64,000 nucleotides of DNA from CBDAQV01 sp965199335 (GCA_965199335.1 CBDAQZ010000004.1:930001-994000), one strand, 5' to 3'. Counted from the stretch's first letter, positions 43,423 through 51,819 are shown. Program-made: numbers and translations. Notes: generated by a model from the sequence alone, not told the origin.

Positions 43423-44174
43423 TGCGTCCCGGTAGCCTTATCGTATTCAACCTGAATTCGACCCTCGCCAACGCAGCGCCCCGCTATTCGCAGGCGTTCT
43501 GCGATGTCTGCGAGGAGTTCGGCCTGCCTACGCCTGCACCGGCGCAGATCGAGGCGGCCCTGGGCGATTTGAATCTGGCGCAGATCATGGCCAGGTTCGC
43601 GCCCTCCCTGCCGCGCGAGGCTCGTGACGACTTTGCAAAATCTTGCAACGAAACGCGCGATGCCCTGCTTGAAACGCCGGGATATCGTGAGTCCCTCTAC
43701 CCTGACGTAGCCGAAACCCTGCGGGCGCTTTCACAGCAAGGCGCGACATTCGGTCTGTGCACGAATATCGGCGAGCATGCGATGAACGCCCAGATCGCGC
43801 ATTACGGGCTGGACGAGTTTTTCCCCGACGATATGCGCCGGGGGAAAAAAGATGCGTCCGCCAAATTCACGCATCAGGTGAAGTCGGATGCGATGCATTA
43901 CCTTGCTCAGCAGCATCACCAGCGGGGCGGAAGCCTGCACCCCATGGTATCCATAGGCGACTCCGTCGCGGATTATGCCGCCGCCACGATGAACGGGTTC
44001 GCCTTCATAGGGTTCGCGCCCCCGTCCGGCCCGAACGCGGTCAAACTCAATCAGGCCGATATCAGACCTGTCTTCTCGTCTTATCGCGACTTGCCTTCAA
44101 TTCTAGGGGGTATCTTGGATCTCGATTTTATCACCAGAAAAACCGCGACCGTGCCTCGGGGTTTCGATTTATGA
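43422..44174 (+). CDS. HAD-family protein with Asn-for-Asp catalytic motif I
   Basis: This 250-residue HAD-superfamily protein is encoded inside the riboflavin operon, where one step, dephosphorylation of the ribitylaminopyrimidine phosphate, is done by HAD phosphatases in other bacteria. It has motif II (LCTN), a motif III lysine region (RGKKDASAKF) and motif IV SIGDSVADY (Asp180, Asp184). Motif I, however, reads VFNLNSTL instead of VFDLDGTL, so the nucleophile Asp10 and acid/base Asp12 are both Asn. Conventional HAD catalysis should fail. It overlaps ribH and ribA at both ends, so it is co-translated. Confidence 0.85.
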   Translation: MRPGSLIVFNLNSTLANAAPRYSQAFCDVCEEFGLPTPAPAQIEAALGDLNLAQIMARFAPSLPREARDDFAKSCNETRDALLETPGYRESLYPDVAETLRALSQQGATFGLCTNIGEHAMNAQIAHYGLDEFFPDDMRRGKKDASAKFTHQVKSDAMHYLAQQHHQRGGSLHPMVSIGDSVADYAAATMNGFAFIGFAPPSGPNAVKLNQADIRPVFSSYRDLPSILGGILDLDFITRKTATVPRGFDL

Positions 44175-44788
44175 TGCCGGCTTGCGAACCGGCGGAGCTC
44201 GACAAGATCGGCGCGCGCGAAATCGCCATGCCGCGCGGGATTTTCGTCGAACATGCCTATCGCGATCCCGTCGACGGCAAGGTACACCGCGCCCTGGTCA
44301 TGGGCGATGTCGGAAATGGCCTTGATATGCTGGCCCGCGTTCATTCCTCTTGCCTGACGGGGGATGTCTTCGGTTCGCTGCGCTGCGATTGCGGCGAGCA
44401 GCTGGATATGGCGCTGGATGCGGTCGCGGGCGAGGGCCGGGGCATCATCGTCTATCTGGACCAGGAGGGGCGCGGCATCGGGCTGATGCAGAAGCTGCGC
44501 GCCTACGAGTTGCAGGACCGGGGCGCCGACACCGTAGACGCCAACCTGCTGCTGGGACATAAAGCAGACGAGCGCGACTATCGGGTCGCGGCTGAAATAT
44601 TCTCCGACCTTGGTGTGCGGCAGGTAAGGCTGATGACCAACAATCCCGACAAGATCGACGCGGTGGTCCGTCACGGCATCGACGTGTCCGCGCGCATCGC
44701 GCTGCTGCCGGCGCCACGGCCGGAGAACCTGGCCTACCTGCTGACCAAGCGCAACCGGACCGGTCACATCCTGCCGGAACTCGCCTGA
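44171..44788 (+). CDS. ribA: GTP cyclohydrolase II
   Basis: This enzyme opens the imidazole ring of GTP as the first committed step of riboflavin synthesis. The 205-residue stand-alone RibA lacks the DHBP synthase domain. It has the zinc-binding segment HSSCLTGDVFGSLRCDCGEQL (three cysteines), then YLDQEGRGIGLMQKLRAY and MTNNPDKI. I use the ATG at 44171, which overlaps the HAD stop; an ATG at 44174 follows immediately. ribB/ribBA and ribD are not in the window. Confidence 0.95.
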   Translation: MMPACEPAELDKIGAREIAMPRGIFVEHAYRDPVDGKVHRALVMGDVGNGLDMLARVHSSCLTGDVFGSLRCDCGEQLDMALDAVAGEGRGIIVYLDQEGRGIGLMQKLRAYELQDRGADTVDANLLLGHKADERDYRVAAEIFSDLGVRQVRLMTNNPDKIDAVVRHGIDVSARIALLPAPRPENLAYLLTKRNRTGHILPELA

Positions 44789-45417
44789 TGTTCACCGGCA
44801 TCGTCCAGGCCGCGCTGCCGATCGCGCGGCTCGATCACGAACCGGGTCTGATCCGGCTGGGCATCGAATTCCCCGCGACGCTGCGGCAGGGCCTCGCCAT
44901 CGGTGCGTCGGTCGCGCTCGACGGCATCTGCATGACGGTGACGAAGATCGAGGACGCCCTGGTGTCGTTCGACGCCGTGCAGGGCACGATCGACCGCACC
45001 ACGATCGGCGACCGCGAGCGGGGGCAGCCGGTCAATATCGAACGCTCGATGGTTTTCGGGGCGGAGATCGGGGGCCATGCCGTGTCGGGGCATGTCACCG
45101 ATACCGCCACCGTGATCGGCATGGATACGACATCGCCAGTCACCACGCTGCAGTTCACCGTACCCGAGGAATGGCAGAAATATATCTTCCGGCGCGGCTA
45201 CATCGCGATCAACGGCTGCAGCCTGACCGTCGCCGAGGCGGACGAAACTCTGGGCATCTACCTGATCAACCTGATTCCGGAAACGCTGCGGGTCACCGCG
45301 CTGGGCCGCTATCATCCCGGCGATCGCATCAATTTCGAGATCGACAGCCAGACCCAGATCCTGGTCGATACGATGGAGCGGTGCTTCGAGCGCTACGGCA
45401 TGCGCGGGCGACGCTGA
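44788..45417 (+). CDS. ribE: Riboflavin synthase, alpha subunit
   Basis: This enzyme dismutates two lumazine molecules into riboflavin. The 209-residue protein has the two internal half-repeats of the family: MFTGIVQ at the start, then GASVALDGICMTVTKI, GGHAVSGHVTDTA, and the second-half INGCSLTVAEADE and INLIPETLRVTAL. It is the last gene of the FMN-riboswitch operon. Its end meets the stop of the convergent small membrane protein gene. Confidence 0.95.
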   Translation: MFTGIVQAALPIARLDHEPGLIRLGIEFPATLRQGLAIGASVALDGICMTVTKIEDALVSFDAVQGTIDRTTIGDRERGQPVNIERSMVFGAEIGGHAVSGHVTDTATVIGMDTTSPVTTLQFTVPEEWQKYIFRRGYIAINGCSLTVAEADETLGIYLINLIPETLRVTALGRYHPGDRINFEIDSQTQILVDTMERCFERYGMRGRR

Positions 45418-45696
45418 TCAGCGCGGGCTGATATCGGACTGCGGCGGGAAATGCCGGGCGGCGAATTTGCCCAGGACGATCTTCATCATCCAGACGCTAA
45501 CGGGTATGGAGATCAGAACACCGGACAATGCCGCGTATGTCTTGGCCGCATTCTGGTCCAGTTTTGCCACTGCCGCGACGAACCCGATGATGAAGCCCAG
45601 GACCGCGCCGCCCAGAACGCACAGCAGCAGGGCGCGCCACGTATAGGCCCACCAGAATTTCAGGGCGATGCCCCAGGTCACGTCGGTCGGGTTCAT
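45418..45696 (-). CDS. Small inner-membrane protein, two helices
   Basis: This 92-residue hypothetical protein has hydrophobic segments at about residues 20-45 (LLLCVLGGAVLGFIIGFVAA) and 53-72. The N-terminus is short and polar. There is no known family. It is convergent with ribE and its stop directly abuts the ribE stop. It could be a membrane adaptor, but there is no evidence of a role. Confidence 0.65.
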   Translation of the reverse strand: MNPTDVTWGIALKFWWAYTWRALLLCVLGGAVLGFIIGFVAAVAKLDQNAAKTYAALSGVLISIPVSVWMMKIVLGKFAARHFPPQSDISPR

Positions 45697-45832
45697 ATCC
45701 GGACTCTTCTCTTAGTTACATGATTTCGATGCATAACACCGGCAGGGCATACCGTCAAACCGGTTGGCCCCGAGCGACGGCTATGCCTATAAGCAACCCA
45801 GGTCGCATTAAAACGAAAGACAGGCCCATACG

Positions 45833-47164
45833 ATGAGTGAGCAGCTTCAATGGCCCAGCCGGCAGCCGCGCGCCCAGCTCGCCCGTCCGGTATCGGCGAC
45901 CCATGGTGCGGTGACGATCGCGTCGTTGCTGGGAATACTGCTGTCGTTCGCCTATCTGAAATGGCGCGACCCGTTCAGCGATACCGTGCACCGCATCATC
46001 TTCATAGCCGGCATGACCACGATCGCGGTCACGGTCGTCGACCAGCTGATGCGCCACCGGCAGAGGCGCGCAGGGCTGATCGCGCCCGTCACGACGACGC
46101 GCGGCGACCTTGGCCGCAGCGGCATCAAGTTCCTGGGTTTCCTCGCCACGCTGTGCGTGCTGGCGATACCTTATCTTCTGTTCGCGGAATACCGGGGCAA
46201 TTTCTACGACCGCTATTACCAGGCGCTGGGCGATATCGCCGTGCCGGTGCTGCTGCTGGCATTTCCCTATATATATCTTGTCGACCGGCGCATGGCTCAG
46301 CCCAAGGACGGCAATTACAACATGGGGCTGATCGTTCTGCTGCGCCTGGACGAGGTCGATCGCGGCATCTTGCGTCAGCATGCCCTGGCCTGGATCGTGA
46401 AGGGCTATTTCCTGCCGCTGATGTTCGTCTATTCGTGCGATGACCTGAACGAGTTCCTCGATTTCGACGTCACGCGGGTGCTGCACCTCAGCTACAAGGA
46501 TTTCTACGATACCGCCTTCGATTTCCTGTATTTCCTCGATGTCATCGTTGCGGTCGTCGGATACGTGTTTTCGCTGCGCCTGTTCGACACCCATACCCGC
46601 TCGGTCGAGCCGACCATGACCGGCTGGGTGGTGGCGCTGATATGCTATTCCCCCTTCTGGCCCAGCACGATTTCCCAATTCTATATCGACTACAACACGG
46701 GTCACTACTGGAACGAATGGCTGGCCGGGTGGCCGATCCTCTTCGATATCTGGGCGACGCTTATCCTGCTTACGATCGGGGTCTATGTCTGGGCAACGCT
46801 GTCCTTCGGCGCGCGGTTCTCCAACCTGACCAATCGCGGCATCATAACCAACGGCCCTTACCGCTGGACCAAGCATCCCGCCTATGTCGCCAAGAACGTC
46901 TCCTACGGGATGGTGGCGCTGCCCTTCGTCTCGCAGGATCCGGGCGTGGCCCTGCGCGCCACCATCCTGTTCGGATTGGGGGCCTACATATATTTCCTGC
47001 GCGCGCGGACGGAAGAGCGGCACCTTGCGCTCGATCCGGCCTATCGCTATTACGCGGCGTGGATAGCGCAGCACGGTATTTTCCGCTGGATCAGGCTGAA
47101 TCCGCCCGCAGGCCTCGACGAGCAGACCCTGGCGAAGAATTCCCTGGTCCGGCGCGGGACGTAA
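45833..47164 (+). CDS. Polytopic membrane protein with ICMT/PEMT-like C-terminal domain
   Basis: This 443-residue inner-membrane protein has about ten hydrophobic helices. The C-terminal part (about 335-420) has the fingerprint of isoprenylcysteine or phospholipid methyltransferases: GIITNGPYRWTKHPAYVAKN, then RTEERHLALDPAYRYYAAWI. The N-terminal half is unlike a methyltransferase and may be a separate membrane module. The likely substrate is a lipid or an unknown membrane molecule. The next gene, a small lipoprotein, follows by 57 bases and may be co-transcribed. Confidence 0.78.
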   Translation: MSEQLQWPSRQPRAQLARPVSATHGAVTIASLLGILLSFAYLKWRDPFSDTVHRIIFIAGMTTIAVTVVDQLMRHRQRRAGLIAPVTTTRGDLGRSGIKFLGFLATLCVLAIPYLLFAEYRGNFYDRYYQALGDIAVPVLLLAFPYIYLVDRRMAQPKDGNYNMGLIVLLRLDEVDRGILRQHALAWIVKGYFLPLMFVYSCDDLNEFLDFDVTRVLHLSYKDFYDTAFDFLYFLDVIVAVVGYVFSLRLFDTHTRSVEPTMTGWVVALICYSPFWPSTISQFYIDYNTGHYWNEWLAGWPILFDIWATLILLTIGVYVWATLSFGARFSNLTNRGIITNGPYRWTKHPAYVAKNVSYGMVALPFVSQDPGVALRATILFGLGAYIYFLRARTEERHLALDPAYRYYAAWIAQHGIFRWIRLNPPAGLDEQTLAKNSLVRRGT

Positions 47165-47221
47165 AAGTGAACCTCCCGGGCCCTTGCGGCGTTGTGCTGT
47201 AAACGTCCAAGGAAACCTGAA

Positions 47222-47476
47222 ATGAATCGAATCCTCAAACTCGCACCGATACTGGGCTTTCTGGCGCTGGGCGGCTGCGATTATCCGCCGACCGACCAGC
47301 CGCGCTCTGTCGCCGATCTGGGCATCGCCACCCCCGATCACCCGATCAACAATCCCGCCAAGCTGGAATCAAGTCCGAACGCGCCGATGCAGGTGCCGAT
47401 CAACGCCCCCGCCGTTTCCCGCGCCACCGATGCCGGGGCCAACGACGAGGGCGGCCGGCTCGAGCCGCGCGAATAA
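47222..47476 (+). CDS. Small lipoprotein
   Basis: This 84-residue protein begins MNRILKLAPILGFLALGGC, a lipoprotein signal with a lipobox (LGGC). The mature part is Pro/Asn/Ala-rich and disordered looking. It is expected to sit on the outer or inner membrane with its tail in the periplasm. No family is recognised. It lies just after the ICMT-like membrane protein and before the 2H phosphoesterase fragment. Confidence 0.7.
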   Translation: MNRILKLAPILGFLALGGCDYPPTDQPRSVADLGIATPDHPINNPAKLESSPNAPMQVPINAPAVSRATDAGANDEGGRLEPRE

Positions 47477-47538
47477 ACGCCGACCCGATCATAGTCACGG
47501 CGCTGCTGGACCAGTCTTCTTTCGCCGTCTTCGAGGCG

Positions 47539-47985
47539 ATGCGGCAGCGGCACTTCCCGCCTGAGCGAAACCTGATCCCCGCGCATCTGACGCTGTTTCA
47601 CCATCTTCCGGGCGCAGCGTTCGCCGACATCGTGGAAACGGTCCGTACGGCGGGCCGTGATATCGGCCCCATGACCCTGAGCATAAACCGATTGCAAAGG
47701 CTGGGCCGGGGCGTTGCCTACGGCATCGATTGCCCGGCGCTGGCCGCCTTGCACAAGGTTCTGGCCGATGGCTGGCGCGACTGGCTGACGCCCCAGGACA
47801 GACAGCCCTTTCGTCCACATATCGTGATCCAGAACAAGGTCGAACCGGATCAGGCAAGCGCCTTGTATGGAACACTGCTTGCCGAATTTGTGCCGTTTAC
47901 GGCAACCGCTCGTGGCCTCGGCCTATGGCACTACCGCGGCGGCCCATGGCAAAGGGGCGCCGAAATCGCTTTCGGCGCCCCTTGA
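47539..47985 (+). CDS. 2'-5' RNA ligase-like (2H) protein; start unclear
   Basis: From ATG 47539 the frame gives 148 residues with HLTLFHHL and HIVIQNK, the two 2H motifs. Family-like sequence continues upstream in the same frame (IIVTALLDQSSFAVFEA, from 47488), but there is no ATG, GTG or TTG before it and the frame overlaps the lipoprotein end. Either the true start uses a rare codon, or a small indel separated it. The ATG shown is the first canonical start. The last codons also form a strong hairpin. Confidence 0.65.
   Translation: MRQRHFPPERNLIPAHLTLFHHLPGAAFADIVETVRTAGRDIGPMTLSINRLQRLGRGVAYGIDCPALAALHKVLADGWRDWLTPQDRQPFRPHIVIQNKVEPDQASALYGTLLAEFVPFTATARGLGLWHYRGGPWQRGAEIAFGAP
47952..47983. 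terminator. Bidirectional terminator hairpin within 3' coding end
   Basis: A perfect 14-bp stem (AAGGGGCGCCGAAA with TTTCGGCGCCCCTT) and a 4-base loop lies inside the last codons of the 2H gene, encoding its final residues. Short T tracts flank it. The convergent 48002-48469 gene ends 19 bases away, so both could use it. Confidence 0.65.
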
Positions 47986-48001
47986 CCACACTCTATGTGA
48001 A

Positions 48002-48469
48002 TCAGGAGCCGGTTGCCGGCAGGGCGGTAGGCGCAGCTGCAACGGTGGGGCGTTTCCAAGGGAGAACCTTAGCGTGAACCGGCGTTTCCCGTTCATCGGG
48101 AACGGTAACCTCCGGCGCGGCCGGGCGGCCGATCTGGCCATCGAAAGCCGCCCTTTCGGTCAGCTTGAAACGGAATGCCTCCTGCGCCTGCTGGTGGATT
48201 TCGGTTCCTTTCGGAGCCGCATCGTAAGCGAAACGATAGTAATCCAGGGCGGTATTCAGATTGTGCTTGTGGTTCGGCGCCGGGTCCATGCGCGCCATTA
48301 TGCCCTGTTCCACGGCGAGGTCGACACCATCGGCACGCGGCTTGTAATGTTCGGCGTTTTCACCTGACCAGCGATAGCCTGATTCCAACAGTGACGCGGC
48401 TTCCTGCACGGCAAGAGCGGTCCGGGTGGCTTCAGACGGACCTGAATTCATGGAATTGTGTGACGACAT
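48002..48469 (-). CDS. Hypothetical protein, 155 residues
   Basis: This is an unknown, mostly alpha-helical, hydrophilic protein with no signal peptide. Recognisable bits are ALDYYRFAYDAAPKGTEIH and a Pro/Ala/Val-rich C-terminal third. I see no family. It is divergent from groES, with an AT-rich 212-base region holding an inverted repeat, a promoter and CIRCE. Convergent with the 2H gene. Confidence 0.55.
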   Translation of the reverse strand: MSSHNSMNSGPSEATRTALAVQEAASLLESGYRWSGENAEHYKPRADGVDLAVEQGIMARMDPAPNHKHNLNTALDYYRFAYDAAPKGTEIHQQAQEAFRFKLTERAAFDGQIGRPAAPEVTVPDERETPVHAKVLPWKRPTVAAAPTALPATGS

Positions 48470-48490
48470 TGTGGTGATGACCTAAGAAAT

Positions 48491-48511
48491 GGATGTATAG
48501 ATAATACATCC
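48491..48511. promoter_or_regulatory. Perfect dyad, candidate operator
   Basis: GGATGTAT-AGATA-ATACATCC has 8-bp perfect arms. It lies 22 bases upstream of the 48469 start. No known regulator matches. A second inverted repeat (TTTTTAGGC and GCCTAAAAA, 48538-48569) is close by. Confidence 0.4.
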
Positions 48512-48578
48512 AGCCCAAAAAAGTTTCAAGTGAGTTATTTTTAGGCAAAATCATGAAAAAGCCTAAAAATCGTACCCC

Positions 48579-48607
48579 TTGTACTCGCCGAAAGGGATGG
48601 CTATATG
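48579..48607 (+). promoter_or_regulatory. Sigma-70-like promoter of groESL
   Basis: A TTGTAC -35 and a TATATG -10 hexamer are separated by 17 bases; CIRCE begins two bases after the -10, and the groES ATG is 75 bases further on. This arrangement lets HrcA block transcription. Confidence 0.6.
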
Positions 48608-48608
48608 T

Positions 48609-48635
48609 CTGGCACTCGTCGGCACAGAGTGCTAA
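48609..48635 (+). promoter_or_regulatory. CIRCE element (HrcA operator)
   Basis: CTGGCACTC-N9-GAGTGCTAA matches the CIRCE consensus TTAGCACTC-N9-GAGTGCTAA; the right arm is perfect and the left arm has 7 of 9 matches. HrcA binding here is the expected heat-shock control for groESL. Confidence 0.92.
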
Positions 48636-48681
48636 CAGCGCCGGCGATATCCATTTTCGCACTTAAATCAGGAGACAGAGG

Positions 48682-48999
48682 ATGAAGTTTCGTCCCCTAC
48701 ATGACCGCGTACTCGTTCGTCGCATCGAATCCGACGAGAAAAGCCGCGGTGGCATCATCATTCCGGACACCGCAAAGGAAAAGCCGATCGAAGGCGAAGT
48801 CGTCGCCGTCGGTTCCGGCGCGCGCGACGAATCCGGCAAGGTCCAGCCGCTGGACGTCAAGGCCGGCGACCGCATCCTGTTCGGCAAGTGGTCCGGCACG
48901 GAAGTAAAGGTCGACAACGAGGATTACCTCGTCATGAAGGAAAGCGACATCATGGGCGTGATCGAAGGCGTAGCCTCGTCATCGGCCAAAGCCGCTTAA
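48682..48999 (+). CDS. groES: Co-chaperonin GroES
   Basis: This 105-residue lid of the GroEL chamber has the family hallmarks FRPLHDRVLVRRIESDEKSRGG near the N-terminus, VVAVGSGARDESGKVQPLDVK, and the C-terminal DYLVMKESDIMGVIE. It is about eight residues longer than most GroES because of a Ser/Ala tail. It is under CIRCE control and is co-transcribed with groEL, 29 bases downstream. Confidence 0.97.
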   Translation: MKFRPLHDRVLVRRIESDEKSRGGIIIPDTAKEKPIEGEVVAVGSGARDESGKVQPLDVKAGDRILFGKWSGTEVKVDNEDYLVMKESDIMGVIEGVASSSAKAA

Positions 49000-49028
49000 T
49001 CAAACAGTTTTAAAAAGGAAGTTTCGAA

Positions 49029-50669
49029 ATGGCAGCCAAGAATATCTATTACGGCTCTGACGGCCGCACCCTGATGCTGGCCGGCGTCAACAAGATGGCC
49101 GATGCCGTCAAGGTGACACTGGGACCCAAGGGCCGCAACGTCATGTTCGCCAAGTCCTTCGGTGGACCGCGTGTGACCAAGGACGGCGTGACCGTAGCCA
49201 AGGAGATCGAATTCTCCGACCCGTTCGAGAACATGGGCGCTCAGCTGGTGCGTGAAGTCGCCAGCAAGACCAACGACCTGGCAGGCGACGGCACCACCAC
49301 GGCAACCGTGCTGGCACAGGCGATCGTCCGCGAGGGCGTGAAGTCGGTAGCCGCCGGCATGAACCCAATGGACCTGAAGCGCGGCATGGACATGGCCGTT
49401 CTGGCAGTGGTCGAGGACATGAAGGCCCGCGCCAAGAAGGTCTCGACCAACGACGAGATCGAGCAGGTCGGCCGCATCTCCGCGAACGGCGATGCCGACA
49501 TCGCGAAGAAGATCGCCGAGGCGATGGCCAAGGTCGGCAACGAAGGCGTGATCACGATCGAGGAAGCCAAGTCGTTCGAGACCGAGCTGGAGATCGTCGA
49601 GGGCATGCAGTTTGACCGCGGCTACCTGTCGCCGTACTTCATCACCAACGCCGAGAAGATGGTCTGCGAGCTGGAAAGCCCGTACATCCTGTACCACGAG
49701 AAGAAGCTGTCGGGCCTGCAGGCGATGCTTCCGGTCCTGGAAGCGGTCGTGCAGTCGGGCCGTCCGCTGCTGATCGTGGCCGAGGACGTCGAAGGCGAGG
49801 CCCTGGCCACGCTGGTCGTCAACAAGCTGCGCGGTGGCCTCAAGGTCGCCGCCGTCAAGGCTCCCGGTTTCGGCGACCGTCGCAAGGCGATGCTGGAGGA
49901 CATGGCGATCCTGACCAACGGTCAGGTCATCTCCGAAGACCTCGGCATCAAGCTGGAGAACGTCACCTTGGAAATGCTGGGCACCGCCAAGCGCGTACGC
50001 CTGACCAAGGACGACACCACGATCATCGACGGTGCGGGCGACAAGGCCGGCATCGAGGCGCGCGTATCGCAGATCCGCGCACAGATCGAGGAAACCACCA
50101 GCGACTACGATCGTGAGAAGCTGCAGGAACGCCTGGCCAAGCTGGCGGGCGGCGTTGCCGTCATCCGCGTCGGCGGCGCTTCGGAAGTCGAAGTGAAGGA
50201 GCGCAAGGATCGCGTCGAAGACGCGATGCACGCCACCCGCGCGGCTGTCGAGGAAGGCATCATCGCCGGCGGCGGCGCAGCCCTGCTGTACGCCACCCGC
50301 GTGCTTGCCGGCCTGAAGCCGGACAACGACGACCAGCGTCGCGGCATCGACATCATCCGTCACGCCCTCCAGGCTCCGGTTCGCCAGATCGTGGAGAACG
50401 CGGGCACGGACGGTTCGGTCGTCGTCGGCAAGTTGCTGGAGCAGACCGACACCAACTACGGCTACGACGCTCAGAACGGCGCGTATTGCGACATGGTGAA
50501 GAGCGGCATCGTCGACCCGGTCAAGGTGGTTCGCACCGCCCTGCAGGACGCGGCTTCCGTAGCCAGCCTGTTGATCACGACCGAGGCGCTGATCGCCGAC
50601 AAGCCCGAGAAGAAGTCGGCCGGCGGCGCCGGCGGCATGCCGGGCGGCATGGGCGACATGGACTTCTAG
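49029..50669 (+). CDS. groEL: Chaperonin GroEL
   Basis: This 546-residue subunit of the 14-mer folding chamber has the full set of chaperonin motifs: VTLGPKGRNVM, GDGTTTATVLAQAI (ATP site), AAVEEGIIAGGGAALL and the C-terminal GGMPGGMGDMDF. Length and motifs are standard. It is the second gene of the CIRCE operon. A strong rho-independent terminator follows. Confidence 0.98.
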   Translation: MAAKNIYYGSDGRTLMLAGVNKMADAVKVTLGPKGRNVMFAKSFGGPRVTKDGVTVAKEIEFSDPFENMGAQLVREVASKTNDLAGDGTTTATVLAQAIVREGVKSVAAGMNPMDLKRGMDMAVLAVVEDMKARAKKVSTNDEIEQVGRISANGDADIAKKIAEAMAKVGNEGVITIEEAKSFETELEIVEGMQFDRGYLSPYFITNAEKMVCELESPYILYHEKKLSGLQAMLPVLEAVVQSGRPLLIVAEDVEGEALATLVVNKLRGGLKVAAVKAPGFGDRRKAMLEDMAILTNGQVISEDLGIKLENVTLEMLGTAKRVRLTKDDTTIIDGAGDKAGIEARVSQIRAQIEETTSDYDREKLQERLAKLAGGVAVIRVGGASEVEVKERKDRVEDAMHATRAAVEEGIIAGGGAALLYATRVLAGLKPDNDDQRRGIDIIRHALQAPVRQIVENAGTDGSVVVGKLLEQTDTNYGYDAQNGAYCDMVKSGIVDPVKVVRTALQDAASVASLLITTEALIADKPEKKSAGGAGGMPGGMGDMDF

Positions 50670-50725
50670 GTCCACGAAGCCGGCACGATTTCTTAATCTT
50701 CGCGAAAGAGAAATTGCTTAAAATC

Positions 50726-50759
50726 GAGGGGCTGCGGGAAACCGCGGCCCTTCTTTTTT
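50726..50759 (+). terminator. Rho-independent terminator of groESL
   Basis: GAGGGGCTGCGG pairs with CCGCGGCCCTTC across a GAAA loop and is followed by TTTTTT. It ends just before the next start at 50777. Confidence 0.9.
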
Positions 50760-50776
50760 GTGCTATCGGAGCTGTC

Positions 50777-51451
50777 ATGTCGAAACCCAAAGCCGCAAGC
50801 CGTCTTGTCGCATCAGCTCTTGTACTGGCGGGCACCACCTTGTGGCTGGCGAATGCGGCTTACGCGCAACAGGTAAATGGCCAGGGCAACGACTTCGACC
50901 CGGTGACCCGGGCCCTTTCCGACAAGAACCCACCGGCGCCGGCGGCGAACGGTCAGCCGGCGGCGCCGCAGTTGACGCCTGAGCAGCAGGCCGAACTCGA
51001 CCGGCAGAAGCAGCTGGCCGAAATCCAGCAGAAGAAGGAAGAGGCCAAGAAAAAGGCCGATGCCCTGCGCGCGGCCCAGAAGGCCAAGCAGGATGCGGCC
51101 AAGGAAGCCGACATGAAGCGCATGGCCGCGCTGAAGCAGATCCGCGAAGACCGCATGAAGGAAATGAAGGAAAACCACGAGCAGCTGGAAGCCCTGCTGG
51201 CCGAGGAAAAGACCGCGCGCAAGGCCTATCAGGACTCCAAGAAGAACTCGACCGGCGACCAGTCGCAGGTCGATTCCGACTATCGCAAGGCCGAAAAGGA
51301 CCGCCAGAAGAAGATCCAGGAATTGCGCCACCCGAAATACAAGCCGATGAAGCTGCCCTCGACGACGACCACGGCCACCACGCCAGCCAGCAGCACCGCC
51401 CTTCCTGGTACGACTACCAGCGGAACGGGGCCGACGGCTACGACACACTAG
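50777..51451 (+). CDS. Secreted coiled-coil protein
   Basis: This 224-residue protein has a signal peptide (cleavage after AYA), a Pro/Ala segment, then a long Lys/Glu/Ala/Gln-rich helix from about 70 to 190 that should form a coiled coil, and a Thr/Ser/Pro-rich tail (TTTTATTPASSTALPGTTTS). No enzymatic domain is visible. It is probably periplasmic or surface-exposed. It starts 18 bases after the groEL terminator, so it likely has its own promoter overlapping that terminator. Confidence 0.75.
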   Translation: MSKPKAASRLVASALVLAGTTLWLANAAYAQQVNGQGNDFDPVTRALSDKNPPAPAANGQPAAPQLTPEQQAELDRQKQLAEIQQKKEEAKKKADALRAAQKAKQDAAKEADMKRMAALKQIREDRMKEMKENHEQLEALLAEEKTARKAYQDSKKNSTGDQSQVDSDYRKAEKDRQKKIQELRHPKYKPMKLPSTTTTATTPASSTALPGTTTSGTGPTATTH

Positions 51452-51537
51452 GTAATTTCTAAAGAAGTAATTAAATTCTTGTAAATTATATGTAAAGATG
51501 ATAGGATGCAGCCATATTCAAAAAAGGCTGGACTCCA

Positions 51538-51687
51538 ATGACCGTTACCACGATCGATAGCAATCACGGCGAACGCGACATGCGCAAGGAATGCGCGATC
51601 GTCGGCAAATACCGCCAGATCGGCCAGTTGCGCTCTGCCCGCAACCGCTCCTATGCCGAAGCCCTGACCATGGTGGCCGCCGCCTGA
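51538..51687 (+). CDS. Small orphan protein, 49 residues
   Basis: The frame starts MTVTTIDSNHGERDMRKECA and ends LTMVAAA. It is basic and hydrophilic, with no recognised family. The upstream 90 bases are AT-rich, resembling the leaders of other orphan genes in this window. There is no strong ribosome-binding site. It lies between the coiled-coil protein and the S53 peptidase. Confidence 0.4.
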   Translation: MTVTTIDSNHGERDMRKECAIVGKYRQIGQLRSARNRSYAEALTMVAAA

Positions 51688-51819
51688 AGATCGACGAAGT
51701 CCACGATTGCCGTCTTACTCTCGGACAAGGCCGTGTCGGTTTGCACTTGTGCAATCGTAAGGCGTTATTTACTTTGGCTCTTTAGAAAACCAAGAATAAT
51801 TCAGCTCGAGGGCAAGAAA

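Noticed and set aside
45755..47341. 528-codon minus-strand open frame opposite the ICMT-like gene
   Set aside because: Antisense composition typical of shadows; the plus strand has hydrophobic helices and family motifs.
48996..50675. 559-codon minus-strand open frame opposite groEL
   Set aside because: Antisense shadow of a highly conserved gene; no domain features, biased His/Asp/Val composition.
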